64,000 bases of DNA from Sporomusaceae bacterium (lineage in GTDB: Bacteria; Bacillota; Negativicutes; Acidaminococcales; JAJUGR01): contig JAJUGR010000007.1 of the NCBI GenBank assembly GCA_029265905.1, positions 58,930-122,929 of the forward strand, written 5' to 3'. The position numbers and the translations under genes were made by a program. The notes under the pieces were generated by a model, which saw nothing but the letters and a program-made list of their open reading frames with translations, searched no databases and was not told where the DNA came from. Position 1 is the first letter of the stretch. Every line of letters begins with the position of its first letter. Below are positions 42,181 to 51,436 of this stretch, piece by piece.

Positions 42181-42742
42181 AGTTGTTTTAGTCAGCGGCG
42201 GCTCGCGCAGCGGCAAGAGCGTCTGGGCGGAAAAATTGGCCCGCTCCTACGGGGGGAAAACCGCCTATGTGGCAACCGCTTTAGTCGAAGACGAAGAAAT
42301 GGCGCGACGCGTTGCGTCGCACCGCGCCCGGCGCCCGGCCGACTGTTGGGACAATTTTGAGGCGCCGCAGGCGGCGGTCAGCTGCCTGTCGTCCATCGGC
42401 CCGTCCGGCTATCAAGCGGTGCTGTTCGATTGCTTGACGGTTTACATCAGCAATCGCTTGTTCCAGCTATCAGGCTTGCCGCCCGCCGAAAAGGAAGCGG
42501 CGATTTTAGCGGAAGCGCAGGCGCTGTTGTCTGCCGCGCGCGCGATGCCGTGTCCGGTCGTTTTTGTAACGAGCGAAGTCGGCTCCGGAATTGTGCCAAT
42601 GGATCCGGTCACGCGCGAATTTCGCGACTGCATCGGGCTTGTCAATCAGACGGTCGCGGCCGCGGCAGACGAGGTCTGGCTGGTCGCCTGCGGTCTGGCG
42701 ATCGATTTAAAACGCTACGGCGAAACGGTGGGAATGGAGTGA
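42170..42742 (+). CDS. cobU: adenosylcobinamide kinase/guanylyltransferase CobU
   Basis: Phosphorylates adenosylcobinamide and adds GMP to give adenosylcobinamide-GDP. The 190-aa protein has the P-loop LVSGGSRSGKSVWAEKLA, YVATALVEDEEMARRVASHRARRP with the guanylylated His, LFDCLTVYISN and VTSEVGSGIVP. All are typical. The start lies within the cbiA 3' end. Confidence 0.95.
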   Translation: MATKVVLVSGGSRSGKSVWAEKLARSYGGKTAYVATALVEDEEMARRVASHRARRPADCWDNFEAPQAAVSCLSSIGPSGYQAVLFDCLTVYISNRLFQLSGLPPAEKEAAILAEAQALLSAARAMPCPVVFVTSEVGSGIVPMDPVTREFRDCIGLVNQTVAAAADEVWLVACGLAIDLKRYGETVGME

Positions 42743-42746
42743 TAAC

Positions 42747-44267
42747 ATGAGGTCAGTCATGCTGCAGGGCACTGGCTCGCATGTGGGCAAGAGCATTTTG
42801 ACCACGGCGCTATGCCGCATTTTTTTACAGGATGGTCTCCGGCCGGTTCCGTTTAAAGCGCAGAATATGGCGCTCAATTCATATGTGACCAAGGACGGGG
42901 GCGAAATGGGCCGGGCCCAGGTGGCGCAGGCGGAGGCGGCGGGGCTGGAGCCGTCGGTCGAGATGAACCCGATTTTATTGAAGCCGACCGGCAACGCGAC
43001 CAGCCAGGTCATCGTTATGGGCAAACCGGTGGCAACAATGGGCGCAAAGGAATACCACAGCACGTTTGCGCCCGGAGCGATAAAAATTGTCGAGTCGGCC
43101 GCCCGCAAGCTGGCCGAACAATTTGACGCACTGGTGATCGAAGGGGCGGGGAGCCCGGCGGAAATCAATTTAAAGGATTCTGACATCGTCAACATGCGCG
43201 TGGCGAAACTGCTGCAGGCGCCTGTGCTGCTGGTGGCGGACATCGACCGGGGCGGCGTCATCGCCTCGCTGGTCGGGACAATGGAGCTCTTAGACCCGGA
43301 CGAACGCGACCTGGTGAAAGGCTTCATCATCAATAAGTTCCGCGGCGACGTGAGCCTGTTGCAGCCGGCGCTTGATTTTCTGGAGGAAAAGACCGGCAAG
43401 CCGGTTTTAGGCGTTATTCCGCATATGCCAAGATTGGACATCGACGACGAGGACTCCGTGTCCTTGGACGACAAGAAAGGCTGCAGCAGCAAAGAGTTGG
43501 ATATTGCTGTTGTCCGGCTGCCGAAGATCTCCAACTTCACTGACTTTGAAGCGCTGGCCGCCGAACCGGATGTCAGCGTGCGCTACGTTAAAACCTTGGC
43601 CGAGCTGGGCGATCCGGACTTGATTATTTTGCCCGGCAGCAAAAACACGACGGAAGATTTGCTGTACTTGAAGGAATCGGGCTTGGAGACGGCCATCGTC
43701 CGGAAGAATAAAACCGGCATACCGATTGTCGGCATCTGTGGCGGTTATCAGATGCTCGGCCAGCGGGTTGAGGACCCGGATCATACGGAATCAGCGCTGG
43801 ACGGCTTGGCTGGCATGGGGCTGCTGCCGACCAGCACGGTGTTTTTGCCCGACAAAATTACCCGCCAGGTGACAGTGCGTGCGGCAAGCCATGCTTTCTT
43901 GTCCCTGCAATACAGCGCCGAAGCACTGACCGGCTATGAAATACACATGGGACGCACGAGCTATCTCTCACCGGTCAAGCATGCCTTCCTGGTTGACCGC
44001 GGCGACGGAACGTGGCTTGAAGACGGCGTTGTGCGCGAGGACGGCCTGGTCATGGGCAGCTATATCCACGGCATTTTTGACAATGACGATTATCGGCGCA
44101 AGCTGCTAAACAGCCTGCGCCTGCGCAAGGGCCTTGACGGCCTGCAATCCGGACCGGTCAACATCCAGGCCCGCAAGGAAGCGGCTTACGACCGGCTGGC
44201 CGACACCGTACGGCAGCATCTTGACTTGAAACGCGTTTATGCCGCAATGGGAGTGGAGAAGGCGTGA
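42747..44267 (+). CDS. cbiP: cobyric acid synthase CbiP
   Basis: Amidates the b, d, e and g side chains of adenosylcobyrinate diamide. The 506-aa protein has MLQGTGSHVGKSILTTALCR, PFKAQNMALNSYVT, VIEGAGSPAEINL, VADIDRGGVIASLVGT, and the glutamine amidotransferase Cys in GICGGYQMLG with His in GSYIHGIFDN. Length and order of motifs are normal. The stop overlaps the cbiB start (GTGA). Confidence 0.96.
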   Translation: MRSVMLQGTGSHVGKSILTTALCRIFLQDGLRPVPFKAQNMALNSYVTKDGGEMGRAQVAQAEAAGLEPSVEMNPILLKPTGNATSQVIVMGKPVATMGAKEYHSTFAPGAIKIVESAARKLAEQFDALVIEGAGSPAEINLKDSDIVNMRVAKLLQAPVLLVADIDRGGVIASLVGTMELLDPDERDLVKGFIINKFRGDVSLLQPALDFLEEKTGKPVLGVIPHMPRLDIDDEDSVSLDDKKGCSSKELDIAVVRLPKISNFTDFEALAAEPDVSVRYVKTLAELGDPDLIILPGSKNTTEDLLYLKESGLETAIVRKNKTGIPIVGICGGYQMLGQRVEDPDHTESALDGLAGMGLLPTSTVFLPDKITRQVTVRAASHAFLSLQYSAEALTGYEIHMGRTSYLSPVKHAFLVDRGDGTWLEDGVVREDGLVMGSYIHGIFDNDDYRRKLLNSLRLRKGLDGLQSGPVNIQARKEAAYDRLADTVRQHLDLKRVYAAMGVEKA

Positions 44268-45232
44268 TTATCAATGCTTTTTTGCTGCCGCTCGCCTTGG
44301 CTTGGGATACGCTGGTCGGCGACCCGCGCGGCAGCTGGCATCCGGTTGTCCTGATCGGCAAGCTGATCAGCGCTTTAGAAAAAAGGCTGCTTTCGCCGGA
44401 GTTGGCGCCGGCGAAAAAGCGCTGGCGCGGCTGCCTGCTGGCCGCGCTTGTCGTGTCGATTGTCTACGGCCTCAGTTGGTCTGCTGTGCAGTTGACGGCG
44501 GCGCTGCCGCATTACGGGCAGTATCTTGCTTGCAGCCTGCTCCTGTCGTTTACGATTTCACCGCGCGCGCTGAAAGAAGCGGGGATGGAAATTCATGACC
44601 TGCTGAAAGAAGGCAACTTGATCGAAGCCCGGCGCAAAGTCGGCTGGATTGTCGGCCGCGATACGGACAAGCTGAATGAAGGCGAAATCACGCGGGCGAC
44701 GGTCGAAACGGTGGCGGAAAACATTACAGACGGCATCATCGCGCCGTTCTTTTTCGCTGTGCTGGGCGGCGTGCCGCTGGCGTTTGCCTATCGGGCCGTC
44801 AATACGATGGATTCCATGGTTGGTTACAAAAACGAGCGCTACCTCGATTTTGGCATGCCCGCCGCGCGGCTCGACGATTTTTGCAACTGGGTGCCGGCCC
44901 GTCTGACGGCGATGCTGCTGCTGCTGGCAACCCGCCTGTGCGGCTATGATACGAAGAGCGCCTACCGTTGCATGCTGCGGGATGCGTCGCTCCACCCAAG
45001 CCCCAACAGCGGCTGGGCGGAAGCGACCGTTGCGGGCGCACTAGGCGTGCAGCTCGGCGGTCTCAATTACTATTTTGGCCGACCTTCGCTGCGGGCGCGG
45101 ATGGGCGACGCAAAAAAGCCGCTGTCGGCCGTCAACGTAGTCGAAACAATCAAGCTGATGTATGCAACAACGCTTTTATTTGTCTTGTGGGCCAGCCTGA
45201 TCGCCTTGGCGATTCTCAGCGCCTGGTTATAG
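44264..45232 (+). CDS. cbiB: adenosylcobinamide-phosphate synthase CbiB
   Basis: Membrane enzyme joining adenosylcobyric acid to aminopropanol phosphate. The 322-aa protein has DTLVGDPRGSWHPVVLIG at the start, GRDTDKLNEGEITRATVETVAENITDG in the middle and DASLHPSPNSGWAEA. Several hydrophobic segments are present. GTG 44264 overlaps the cbiP stop; the first residues VIINAFLLPLALAWD match the family's usual N-terminus. Confidence 0.94.
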   Translation: MIINAFLLPLALAWDTLVGDPRGSWHPVVLIGKLISALEKRLLSPELAPAKKRWRGCLLAALVVSIVYGLSWSAVQLTAALPHYGQYLACSLLLSFTISPRALKEAGMEIHDLLKEGNLIEARRKVGWIVGRDTDKLNEGEITRATVETVAENITDGIIAPFFFAVLGGVPLAFAYRAVNTMDSMVGYKNERYLDFGMPAARLDDFCNWVPARLTAMLLLLATRLCGYDTKSAYRCMLRDASLHPSPNSGWAEATVAGALGVQLGGLNYYFGRPSLRARMGDAKKPLSAVNVVETIKLMYATTLLFVLWASLIALAILSAWL

Positions 45233-45243
45233 GGAGGGCGGAA

Positions 45244-46014
45244 ATGAACGGATTATGGACGGCGCTGCAATTTTTCACCCGCATCCGGGTGGTCAAGCAA
45301 GTGAATTGGGATAAAGCCGTGTTTGGCCGCTCGATCCCGTTTATTCCTGCCGTCGGACTGGTGGTCGGCGGCCTGTTGGCGCTTGCCAATGCGCTGCTGG
45401 CCTGGGTTGGCGTTGCCGACCTGCTGCGGGCCGCTGTGCTGCTGGTGTTGGAGATTTTGCTGACCGGCGGGCTTCTGTACGACGGTTTTATGGATACGGC
45501 CGACGGCCTGTTTTCCGGGCGCGAGCGCGAGCGGATGCTGGAAATCATGAAAGACAGCCGAGTTGGCGCAAACGGCGTCCTTGCGGCAGTCTGCCTCATC
45601 CTGCTAAAATGGAGCTTGTGGAGCAGTATAGAAACATCTGCTTTGTCCTGGCTGTTGCTGTTTAGCCAATTTATCGGCCGGATTGGCATGGTCGGGCTGA
45701 TCTGCCTGTTCCCATACGCCCGTCCCGAAGGCATCGGCGGCCTGTTTTCCCTGCACGCGAAAAAAAGTTATGTCTGGCTTGCTTTGACGCAGGGGGCTGT
45801 CTTGTCCTTGCTGGTTTATCCGCCGTTGCTTGGCGTTGCCTGCCTCACCTGGGCGGTTTTGTACTATTTGGCTATCCGAACTACAAAGCAGTTGGGCGGG
45901 TTGACCGGCGACGTATACGGCGCTTTGACGGAGGCAGGCAACGTGGTGTTTATGCTGCTAGCTTACGGATTGCAGCTTGGCGGCTTGATGAATGCCGCCC
46001 GGATACAGCTTTAA
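45244..46014 (+). CDS. cobS: adenosylcobinamide-GDP ribazoletransferase CobS
   Basis: Membrane enzyme that joins the activated lower ligand to adenosylcobinamide-GDP, 256 aa. It has ALQFFTRIRV, RSIPFIPAVGLVVGGLL, the catalytic DGFMDTADGLFSGRERERMLEIMKDSRVGANG, and repeated hydrophobic segments. ATG 45244 follows GGGAGGGCGG. A much longer in-frame frame upstream, from 44968, lies within cbiB and is not part of the gene. Confidence 0.94.
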   Translation: MNGLWTALQFFTRIRVVKQVNWDKAVFGRSIPFIPAVGLVVGGLLALANALLAWVGVADLLRAAVLLVLEILLTGGLLYDGFMDTADGLFSGRERERMLEIMKDSRVGANGVLAAVCLILLKWSLWSSIETSALSWLLLFSQFIGRIGMVGLICLFPYARPEGIGGLFSLHAKKSYVWLALTQGAVLSLLVYPPLLGVACLTWAVLYYLAIRTTKQLGGLTGDVYGALTEAGNVVFMLLAYGLQLGGLMNAARIQL

Positions 46015-46037
46015 CATCGACATGAACGGGGGATTCT

Positions 46038-46901
46038 ATGGCAGTGGCAATTGCGCCCGGCTCGTGCGGCGAGCTGGTACAAGGGATCGTCGACGGACGC
46101 TATTTTTTGGTAACCTGCCCGGTCTCCTGGTACAGTGAAGTTGAGATTATTCCCGGCCGGGCCGGCCATATCCCGCCCCATCAGCGCAAGCTGGGCCGGG
46201 CGGTCTCGGCTTGGTTTGCCAAGCATGGTTACGCGGCCGAGCCATTTTTGGTGCGCGTGCGCTCCGCTTTGCCGCGCGGCAAGGGAATGGCCTCCAGCAG
46301 CGCCGACATCGCGGCCGCTTGCGTTGCGGCGGCGGCGGCCAAGGGCCACGCCATCACACCGCAAGAAATTGCTGAGCTGGCCATTGCCATAGAACCCTCC
46401 GACGGGATTTTCTTTCAGGGGATCGTCGCCTTCGACCACGTGAACGGGGCCTGGTGCGAAGCGTTAGGCGATCCGCCGCCCATGACGCTGGCCATCTTTG
46501 ACACGGGCGGGCGCATCGATACGGTGCGCTTCAACCAGCGCGGCGATCTGCTTTCGCTCAACCGCAACAAGGAAGCGGACGTACGCCGCGCCTTTTGCCT
46601 GGTCAAAGAGGGGCTCGCGGCTGCCAATCCCCGCCTCATTGGCGAAGGCGCCACACTCAGCGCGCTGGCCAACCAGACGATCTTGGAGAAACGGGGCCTG
46701 GAGGCGGCGGTCGCTTGCGTCAGCCAGCACGGCGCCGTCGGCATCAACGCGGCCCACAGCGGCACGGTGATCGGCGTTTTGTTCGACGATAAGCGCTTGG
46801 GCGGGCTGCAGGATTGCGTCCGCCACCTGCAGCTTGAGCAGCCAGACTGGCGTTATCTCGGTCAGGCCAAGCTGGTTGCGGGCGGCATATTTTCACAGTA
46901 G
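46038..46901 (+). CDS. pduX: GHMP kinase, L-threonine kinase type (PduX-like)
   Basis: Makes L-threonine O-3-phosphate, the substrate for CobD, so supplies the aminopropanol arm. The 287-aa protein has APGSCGELVQGIVDG at the N-terminus, the GHMP ATP loop PRGKGMASSSADIAAA near residue 78, and the C-terminal GAVGINAAHSGTVIG. These match PduX-type threonine kinases. Position directly before cobD supports the role. GGGGGA precedes the ATG. Confidence 0.9.
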   Translation: MAVAIAPGSCGELVQGIVDGRYFLVTCPVSWYSEVEIIPGRAGHIPPHQRKLGRAVSAWFAKHGYAAEPFLVRVRSALPRGKGMASSSADIAAACVAAAAAKGHAITPQEIAELAIAIEPSDGIFFQGIVAFDHVNGAWCEALGDPPPMTLAIFDTGGRIDTVRFNQRGDLLSLNRNKEADVRRAFCLVKEGLAAANPRLIGEGATLSALANQTILEKRGLEAAVACVSQHGAVGINAAHSGTVIGVLFDDKRLGGLQDCVRHLQLEQPDWRYLGQAKLVAGGIFSQ

Positions 46902-46913
46902 GAGGCTTGCTGT

Positions 46914-47996
46914 ATGAATCGCTATACGCATGGCGGCAATCTATATAAAGCGTCCCGCGAGTCCGGCGGCGCGGCGTTCCTCGATTTCAGCGCCAATATC
47001 AATCCGCTGGGCTTGTCAGCAACCGTGCTGGCGGCCTTGCAGAAGTCGCTCGCCGATGTCGTTCATTATCCGGACCCGGATGCCGCCGCTTTGCGCGGTG
47101 CGCTCGTGTCCCGCTACGGCATGCCGGTAAATTCGCTCGTGCTCGGCAACGGCGCCGCGGAGCTGTTTTACTTGCTGTGCCTGGTGCGCAGACCCGGACA
47201 TGTTTTTGTCTGTCCGCCCGCCTTCAGCGAATATGAGCGTTCGGCGCTCGCCGCAGGCGCTGAGGTTCATTTCGTGCCCTTGCTCAAGGAAAACTATGCG
47301 GTCGACTGGGCGGCCCTGCAGGCGGCGGTCACTGACGATAGCCTTGTGTTTTTGGGCCATCCGAACAACCCGACCGGCAACCTGCTTGATTTGACCGAGC
47401 TGGAGACTTTTTTAACGCAGGTTGCGGACCGCAACTGCCAGGTCGTCGTCGATGAATCCTTCCTGGATTTTATCGACTTGGACGGGCGGCACTCCTGCTT
47501 TTCCTGGATCAAGCGTTATCCGCATTTGACCTCGATACGTTCGCTGACCAAGATCTTCGCCATTCCCGGTCTGCGGCTTGGCTTCGGCGTGATGGCGCCG
47601 GAGCTGGCAGCATCGCTTGAGCGGGCCAAGGACCAGTGGAATGTGAACGTCCTGGCCCAAACGGCTGGCACGGCAGCCTTGATTGATACGGAATATCTGC
47701 GGCAGACGCAGGCGGCGGTGCCGCGCTGGCGCCAGCAGCTGCTCGACGGCTTGGCTTGCTACCCCGCCATCAGCGTCACGCCGTCGGTCGTGAACTTCTT
47801 GCTGCTGGACATGAAAAATACCGGCAAAGATGCTCCCTGGTGGCGGCAGGCTTTCTATGACCGCCGCATACTGGTGCGCGATTGCAGCAATTATGTCGCG
47901 CTTTCGCCTGGCCATATCCGAATCGCGGTGCGGACGGAAACGGAGAACAGCCAGTTCTTAAATGCGCTGCAGGGGATCATGGAGGGATTGTCATGA
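46914..47996 (+). CDS. cobD: threonine-phosphate decarboxylase CobD
   Basis: PLP-dependent decarboxylase giving (R)-1-amino-2-propanol phosphate. The 360-aa aminotransferase-fold protein has YTHGGNLYKAS, LDFSANINPLGLS, LGNGAAELFYLL, GHPNNPTGNLLD, VVDESFLDF and the cofactor lysine in SLTKIFAIPGLRLGF. GGAGG precedes the ATG. Overlaps cobC by four bases (ATGA). Confidence 0.94.
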   Translation: MNRYTHGGNLYKASRESGGAAFLDFSANINPLGLSATVLAALQKSLADVVHYPDPDAAALRGALVSRYGMPVNSLVLGNGAAELFYLLCLVRRPGHVFVCPPAFSEYERSALAAGAEVHFVPLLKENYAVDWAALQAAVTDDSLVFLGHPNNPTGNLLDLTELETFLTQVADRNCQVVVDESFLDFIDLDGRHSCFSWIKRYPHLTSIRSLTKIFAIPGLRLGFGVMAPELAASLERAKDQWNVNVLAQTAGTAALIDTEYLRQTQAAVPRWRQQLLDGLACYPAISVTPSVVNFLLLDMKNTGKDAPWWRQAFYDRRILVRDCSNYVALSPGHIRIAVRTETENSQFLNALQGIMEGLS

Positions 47997-48619
47997 CAAA
48001 GATCATTTTTGTGCGCCACGGGCAAACGGAATGGAATTTGACGGGCCGTTACCAAGGCCACACCGATATTGCCTTAACGGAATTAGGGCGCCGGCAAGCG
48101 CAATGCGTGGCCAGCCGGCTGGCCAGCGAGCGTTTTGCCGCGATTTATTCCAGCGATTTGACGCGGGCGAAGGATACGGCCGCGACGATCGCCGCCCATC
48201 ACAAGCTGCCGGTCTTGACGAAACCGGGCTTGCGCGAGATCAATTTTGGCGAATGGGAAGGCCTCACCTACGGCGGCATTCATAGCGCCTGGCCGGCGGA
48301 AATGGACAGCTTTTTCCGCGCGCCGGGCGACGTCGACATTCCTGGCGGTGAAAATTTCAATGCGCTGCAGCTGCGTATCGGGGCGGCGTTAGACGAGATC
48401 ATCGCCGCCCACCGCGGCGAGACAATTGCCGTGGTCAGCCACGGCGGCGCCATTCGCGCCGCGTTGTGCGCGGCGCTTTGCATGCCGCTCAACGCCTTTT
48501 GGCACATCCGCCAGGACAACACAGCCGTAAACCAGATTGTCTATTATCCGGACGAGGCGAGGGCTGTTGTGGAACTGGTTAATGACGTAAACCACCTGTC
48601 GCAGATCAACGCAATGTGA
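47993..48619 (+). CDS. cobC: alpha-ribazole phosphatase CobC (histidine phosphatase family)
   Basis: Histidine phosphatase expected to remove the 5' phosphate of alpha-ribazole phosphate or of the nearly finished cobamide. The 208-aa protein has the phosphohistidine motif FVRHGQTEWN, IYSSDLTRAKDTA, EINFGEWEGLTY and VVSHGGAIRAAL. The enzyme family is certain; the substrate is inferred from the cluster. A start inside cobD further upstream (47882) is rejected because the RHG motif belongs near the N-terminus and GGAGGG precedes ATG 47993. Confidence 0.9.
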   Translation: MTKIIFVRHGQTEWNLTGRYQGHTDIALTELGRRQAQCVASRLASERFAAIYSSDLTRAKDTAATIAAHHKLPVLTKPGLREINFGEWEGLTYGGIHSAWPAEMDSFFRAPGDVDIPGGENFNALQLRIGAALDEIIAAHRGETIAVVSHGGAIRAALCAALCMPLNAFWHIRQDNTAVNQIVYYPDEARAVVELVNDVNHLSQINAM

Positions 48620-48672
48620 GGCGGCTTGCCGCGTAAACTTGGCCAGCCCGCGCAAAACAAGGGGGGCGGAGG

Positions 48673-49485
48673 ATGAAAAGAGCGATTGTCGTCGTCAGTT
48701 TTGGAACCACTGTTGACGCCGGCAGGATAAACGACATTGAAGGCATTGAAGCAGCCATCCGGGAAGCTTTTCCTGCGTGCGAAACCCGCCGGGCTTTCAC
48801 TTCCAACCTCGTCCGCAAGCGGCTTGCCGAACGCGGAATCGCGGTTGACGGTCTTTCAGAGGCGCTGCACAGGCTGGCGGCCGATGGCTATCAGGAGGTT
48901 TATGTGCAGCCGACCCTGCTCACGCCGGGCGAAGAGTATGAGAACAAGGTTGTGGCGGTTGTCAGGGCAGCGCAGGATGAGCAGAAATTTGCCAAGCTGG
49001 CACTCGGTCGGCCGCTGCTGACGCTGGAAGGGCAAGACGGCCGCGCTGATGACTTTTTGTTGCTGGCCGACGCCCTGCGCACACAAATGCCCTTTTTGCA
49101 AAAACCGCGCCACGCGGCTGTCTTTATGGGGCATGGCTCGCCCAACCGGCACAACCCGGCGTACACGAAGCTGCAGGCGGCGTTCGACAAGTTGGCAATG
49201 CCGGCCGTCATCGGCGTCGTGGAGGAGTCGGATCACCCCAATTTCGCGGATATGTGCGAGCTTTTGAAGATCCGCAGGGTGGAAGAAGTTTTCATTATGC
49301 CGCTGATGATTGTCTCCGGCGACCATGCCAACAACGACATGGCCGGACCGGAAGCGGCTTCCTGGCTTAACCGACTGACGAAGGCTGGTTACCGGGCAGC
49401 GGCGGACGTGAGCGGGTTGGGCAGAAACCCGGCTGTCCAGGCCCTTTTCGTGCAACACCTGCGTGACGCCATGTCCGGCAAGTAA
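48673..49485 (+). CDS. cbiK: sirohydrochlorin cobaltochelatase CbiK
   Basis: Class II chelatase that inserts cobalt into sirohydrochlorin (or factor II), the first committed step of the anaerobic pathway. The 270-aa protein has VVVSFGTTVDAGR, RRAFTSNLVRKRL, VQPTLLTPGEEY, a metal-site His in FMGHGSPNRHN and the second in MIVSGDHANNDMAG. No signal peptide is present, so a cytoplasmic form. It has its own strong ribosome site (GGGGGGCGGAGG) and is last in the cluster, before a terminator. Confidence 0.94.
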   Translation: MKRAIVVVSFGTTVDAGRINDIEGIEAAIREAFPACETRRAFTSNLVRKRLAERGIAVDGLSEALHRLAADGYQEVYVQPTLLTPGEEYENKVVAVVRAAQDEQKFAKLALGRPLLTLEGQDGRADDFLLLADALRTQMPFLQKPRHAAVFMGHGSPNRHNPAYTKLQAAFDKLAMPAVIGVVEESDHPNFADMCELLKIRRVEEVFIMPLMIVSGDHANNDMAGPEAASWLNRLTKAGYRAAADVSGLGRNPAVQALFVQHLRDAMSGK

Positions 49486-49494
49486 CGTTATAAC

Positions 49495-49524
49495 CCGGCT
49501 CGCTTGAGCCGGTTCTTTTTTATT
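49495..49524 (+). terminator. terminator ending the cobalamin cluster
   Basis: CCGGCTC (49495-49501), loop GCTT, GAGCCGG (49506-49512), then TTCTTTTTTA. Confidence 0.9.
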
Positions 49525-49531
49525 TTTGCCA

Positions 49532-49574
49532 TGTGATGCTAATCACAGATTTCCTGCTCGCGCTGCCTTAAGAT
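49532..49574 (+). promoter_or_regulatory. CRP/FNR-family (HcpR-like) operator and -10 box of hcp
   Basis: TGTGA (49532-49536) and TCACA (49543-49547) form a perfect 6-bp-spaced inverted repeat of the CRP/FNR/HcpR class. The centre is 29.5 bp before the -10 candidate TAAGAT (49569-49574), which puts the site at -41.5 of a start near 49581. No good -35 box exists, as expected for an activated class II promoter. Confidence 0.75.
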
Positions 49575-49585
49575 AAGAATGTAAG

Positions 49586-49604
49586 GTTTGGCGGACAGCC
49601 AAAC
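49586..49604 (+). other. small hairpin in the hcp 5' leader
   Basis: GTTTGGC (49586-49592), loop GGACA, GCCAAAC (49598-49604). It lies just before the AAGGAGG ribosome site and has no T tract, so it is not a terminator. Confidence 0.5.
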
Positions 49605-49624
49605 AAATTAAGGAGGCGCAAACG

Positions 49625-51271
49625 ATGGGAATGTTTTGTTATCAATGTCAGGAAACAGCACGCGGAACTGGGTGCACAATGCGCGGCGTTTGTGGTAAAA
49701 CTGCCGATGTTGCCAACTTGCAAGACTTATTGATTTATACGCTAAAGGGTATTGCGCTTTATAATCTGGAAGCGCGCAAAGCCGGCTTGCCGACCGCGGC
49801 CGCTGATAAGTTCGTAATGGAATCGCTGTTTGCGACAATCACGAATGCCAACTTTGACCGAAATGATTTTGTCTCGCACATTAAAAAGGCGCTGGCGATC
49901 CGCGAGAATGTAAAACAAGCCTTAATAAAGGCTGGCGCAGCCGTTGACGGCATCAAGCACGACAGTGCCACCTGGACGGGCGAAAGCGAGACTGATTTTG
50001 AAGGCAAAGCTGCCTTGATCGGCATCTTGAGCACGGAAAACGAAGACGTTCGTTCGCTGCGTGAACTCTTGACCTACGGCGTCAAGGGCATCGCCGCTTA
50101 TGCGGAACATGCCTACACGCTCGGCTATCAGCAAGACGAAATTTTCGCTTTCATGCAACGCGCCTTGGTTGCGACGACCAACAATGACTTGTCGATCGAC
50201 GAGTTGGTGGCGCTGGTGATGGAATGCGGCAAATTCGGCGTCGACGTCATGGCGCTGCTGGATAAGGCGAACACGAGCACCTACGGCAATCCGGAGATTA
50301 GCAAAGTGAACATCGGCGTAAGAAAAAACCCGGCGATTTTGATCAGCGGCCACGACCTCAAAGATATGGAAGAACTGCTGGAGCAAACGCAGGGCACAGG
50401 CGTTGATGTCTATACCCACGGCGAGATGCTGCCGGCCAACTACTATCCGGCGTTTAAAAAATACGGCAACTTCGTCGGCAACTACGGCAATGCTTGGTGG
50501 CTGCAGGACAAGGAGTTCGAAACCTTCAACGGGCCGATCCTGATGACGACGAACTGCCTTGTTCCGCCGAGAGAATCCTACAAGGATCGCGTTTATGTAA
50601 CCGGCGTAGTCGGCTTTGACGGTCTGAAGCATATTCCTGAACGAACAGCCGGCCAGAAAAAAGATTTCTCCGCGATTATCGAGCATGCCAAGCGTTGCGC
50701 ACCGCCGACGGAAATTGAACGCGGCGAAATCATTGGCGGCTTTGCCCACAACCAGGTGCTGGCCTTGGCCGACAAGGTTGTTGAAGCCGTGAAAAGCGGC
50801 GCCGTGAAGCGCTTCTTTGTCATGGCCGGCTGCGACGGCCGCATGAAGGGGCGGGACTACTACACCGAATTTGCCAAGGCCTTGCCTGATGACACGATTA
50901 TTTTGACGGCCGGCTGCGCCAAGTATCGCTACAACAAGCTGCCACTCGGCGACATCGGCGGCATTCCGCGCGTCTTGGACGCCGGACAGTGCAACGACTC
51001 GTATTCGCTGGCGGTCATCGCTTTGAAGCTGAAGGAAGTGTTCGGGCTGGATGACGTCAACAAGCTGCCGATTTCCTACAACATCGCCTGGTATGAGCAA
51101 AAGGCGGTCACCGTGCTGCTGGCGCTGCTGTATCTCGGCGTCAAAAACATTCACCTCGGACCGACGCTGCCAGGCTTTTTGTCGCCGAACGTGGCCAAGG
51201 TGCTGATGGAAAACTTTGGCATCGCCGGCATTGGCAGTGTTGAAGATGATCTGAAAACCTTCCTGGGCTAA
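49625..51271 (+). CDS. hcp: hybrid cluster protein/hydroxylamine reductase, class I
   Basis: Iron-sulfur enzyme that reduces hydroxylamine in vitro and is thought to reduce nitric oxide under nitrosative stress in anaerobes. The N-terminal Cys pattern is C5-X2-C8-X8-C17-X5-C23, the class I (Desulfovibrio) arrangement for the first cluster. Ligands of the hybrid cluster are recognisable: [46 protein letters not shown] and LDAGQCND. Length 548 aa is typical. AAGGAGG precedes ATG 49625. It is a single-gene unit with an operator upstream and a strong terminator downstream. Confidence 0.96.
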   Translation: MGMFCYQCQETARGTGCTMRGVCGKTADVANLQDLLIYTLKGIALYNLEARKAGLPTAAADKFVMESLFATITNANFDRNDFVSHIKKALAIRENVKQALIKAGAAVDGIKHDSATWTGESETDFEGKAALIGILSTENEDVRSLRELLTYGVKGIAAYAEHAYTLGYQQDEIFAFMQRALVATTNNDLSIDELVALVMECGKFGVDVMALLDKANTSTYGNPEISKVNIGVRKNPAILISGHDLKDMEELLEQTQGTGVDVYTHGEMLPANYYPAFKKYGNFVGNYGNAWWLQDKEFETFNGPILMTTNCLVPPRESYKDRVYVTGVVGFDGLKHIPERTAGQKKDFSAIIEHAKRCAPPTEIERGEIIGGFAHNQVLALADKVVEAVKSGAVKRFFVMAGCDGRMKGRDYYTEFAKALPDDTIILTAGCAKYRYNKLPLGDIGGIPRVLDAGQCNDSYSLAVIALKLKEVFGLDDVNKLPISYNIAWYEQKAVTVLLALLYLGVKNIHLGPTLPGFLSPNVAKVLMENFGIAGIGSVEDDLKTFLG

Positions 51272-51283
51272 CGGTTTATCCTG

Positions 51284-51320
51284 GCGCCGCCCCGCACGCA
51301 AGCGGGGCGGCGCTGTTTGT
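51284..51320 (+). terminator. terminator after hcp
   Basis: A 12-bp perfect stem, GCGCCGCCCCGC (51284-51295) with GCGGGGCGGCGC (51302-51313), loop ACGCAA, then TGTTTGT. Confidence 0.8.
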
Positions 51321-51436
51321 CGGCCCCGCGCGGCCGTTTTCCTGACAAATTAGTCTAGAATGCGCCCTTCGGTCAGCAGGATTTACCCGCGCTTTAGCGA
51401 AGTCTTCTGTAAAAAACATGGCGGGGAGGCGTAATG

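Noticed and set aside
44968..45243. Extended N-terminus of CobS reaching back into cbiB
   Set aside because: CobS proteins begin close to the ALQFFTRI motif, and GGGAGGGCGG marks ATG 45244.
49922..51301. A 459-codon open frame on the - strand opposite hcp
   Set aside because: It is the shadow of a highly conserved + strand gene in GC-rich sequence; it has no ribosome site of its own and its translation resembles no family.
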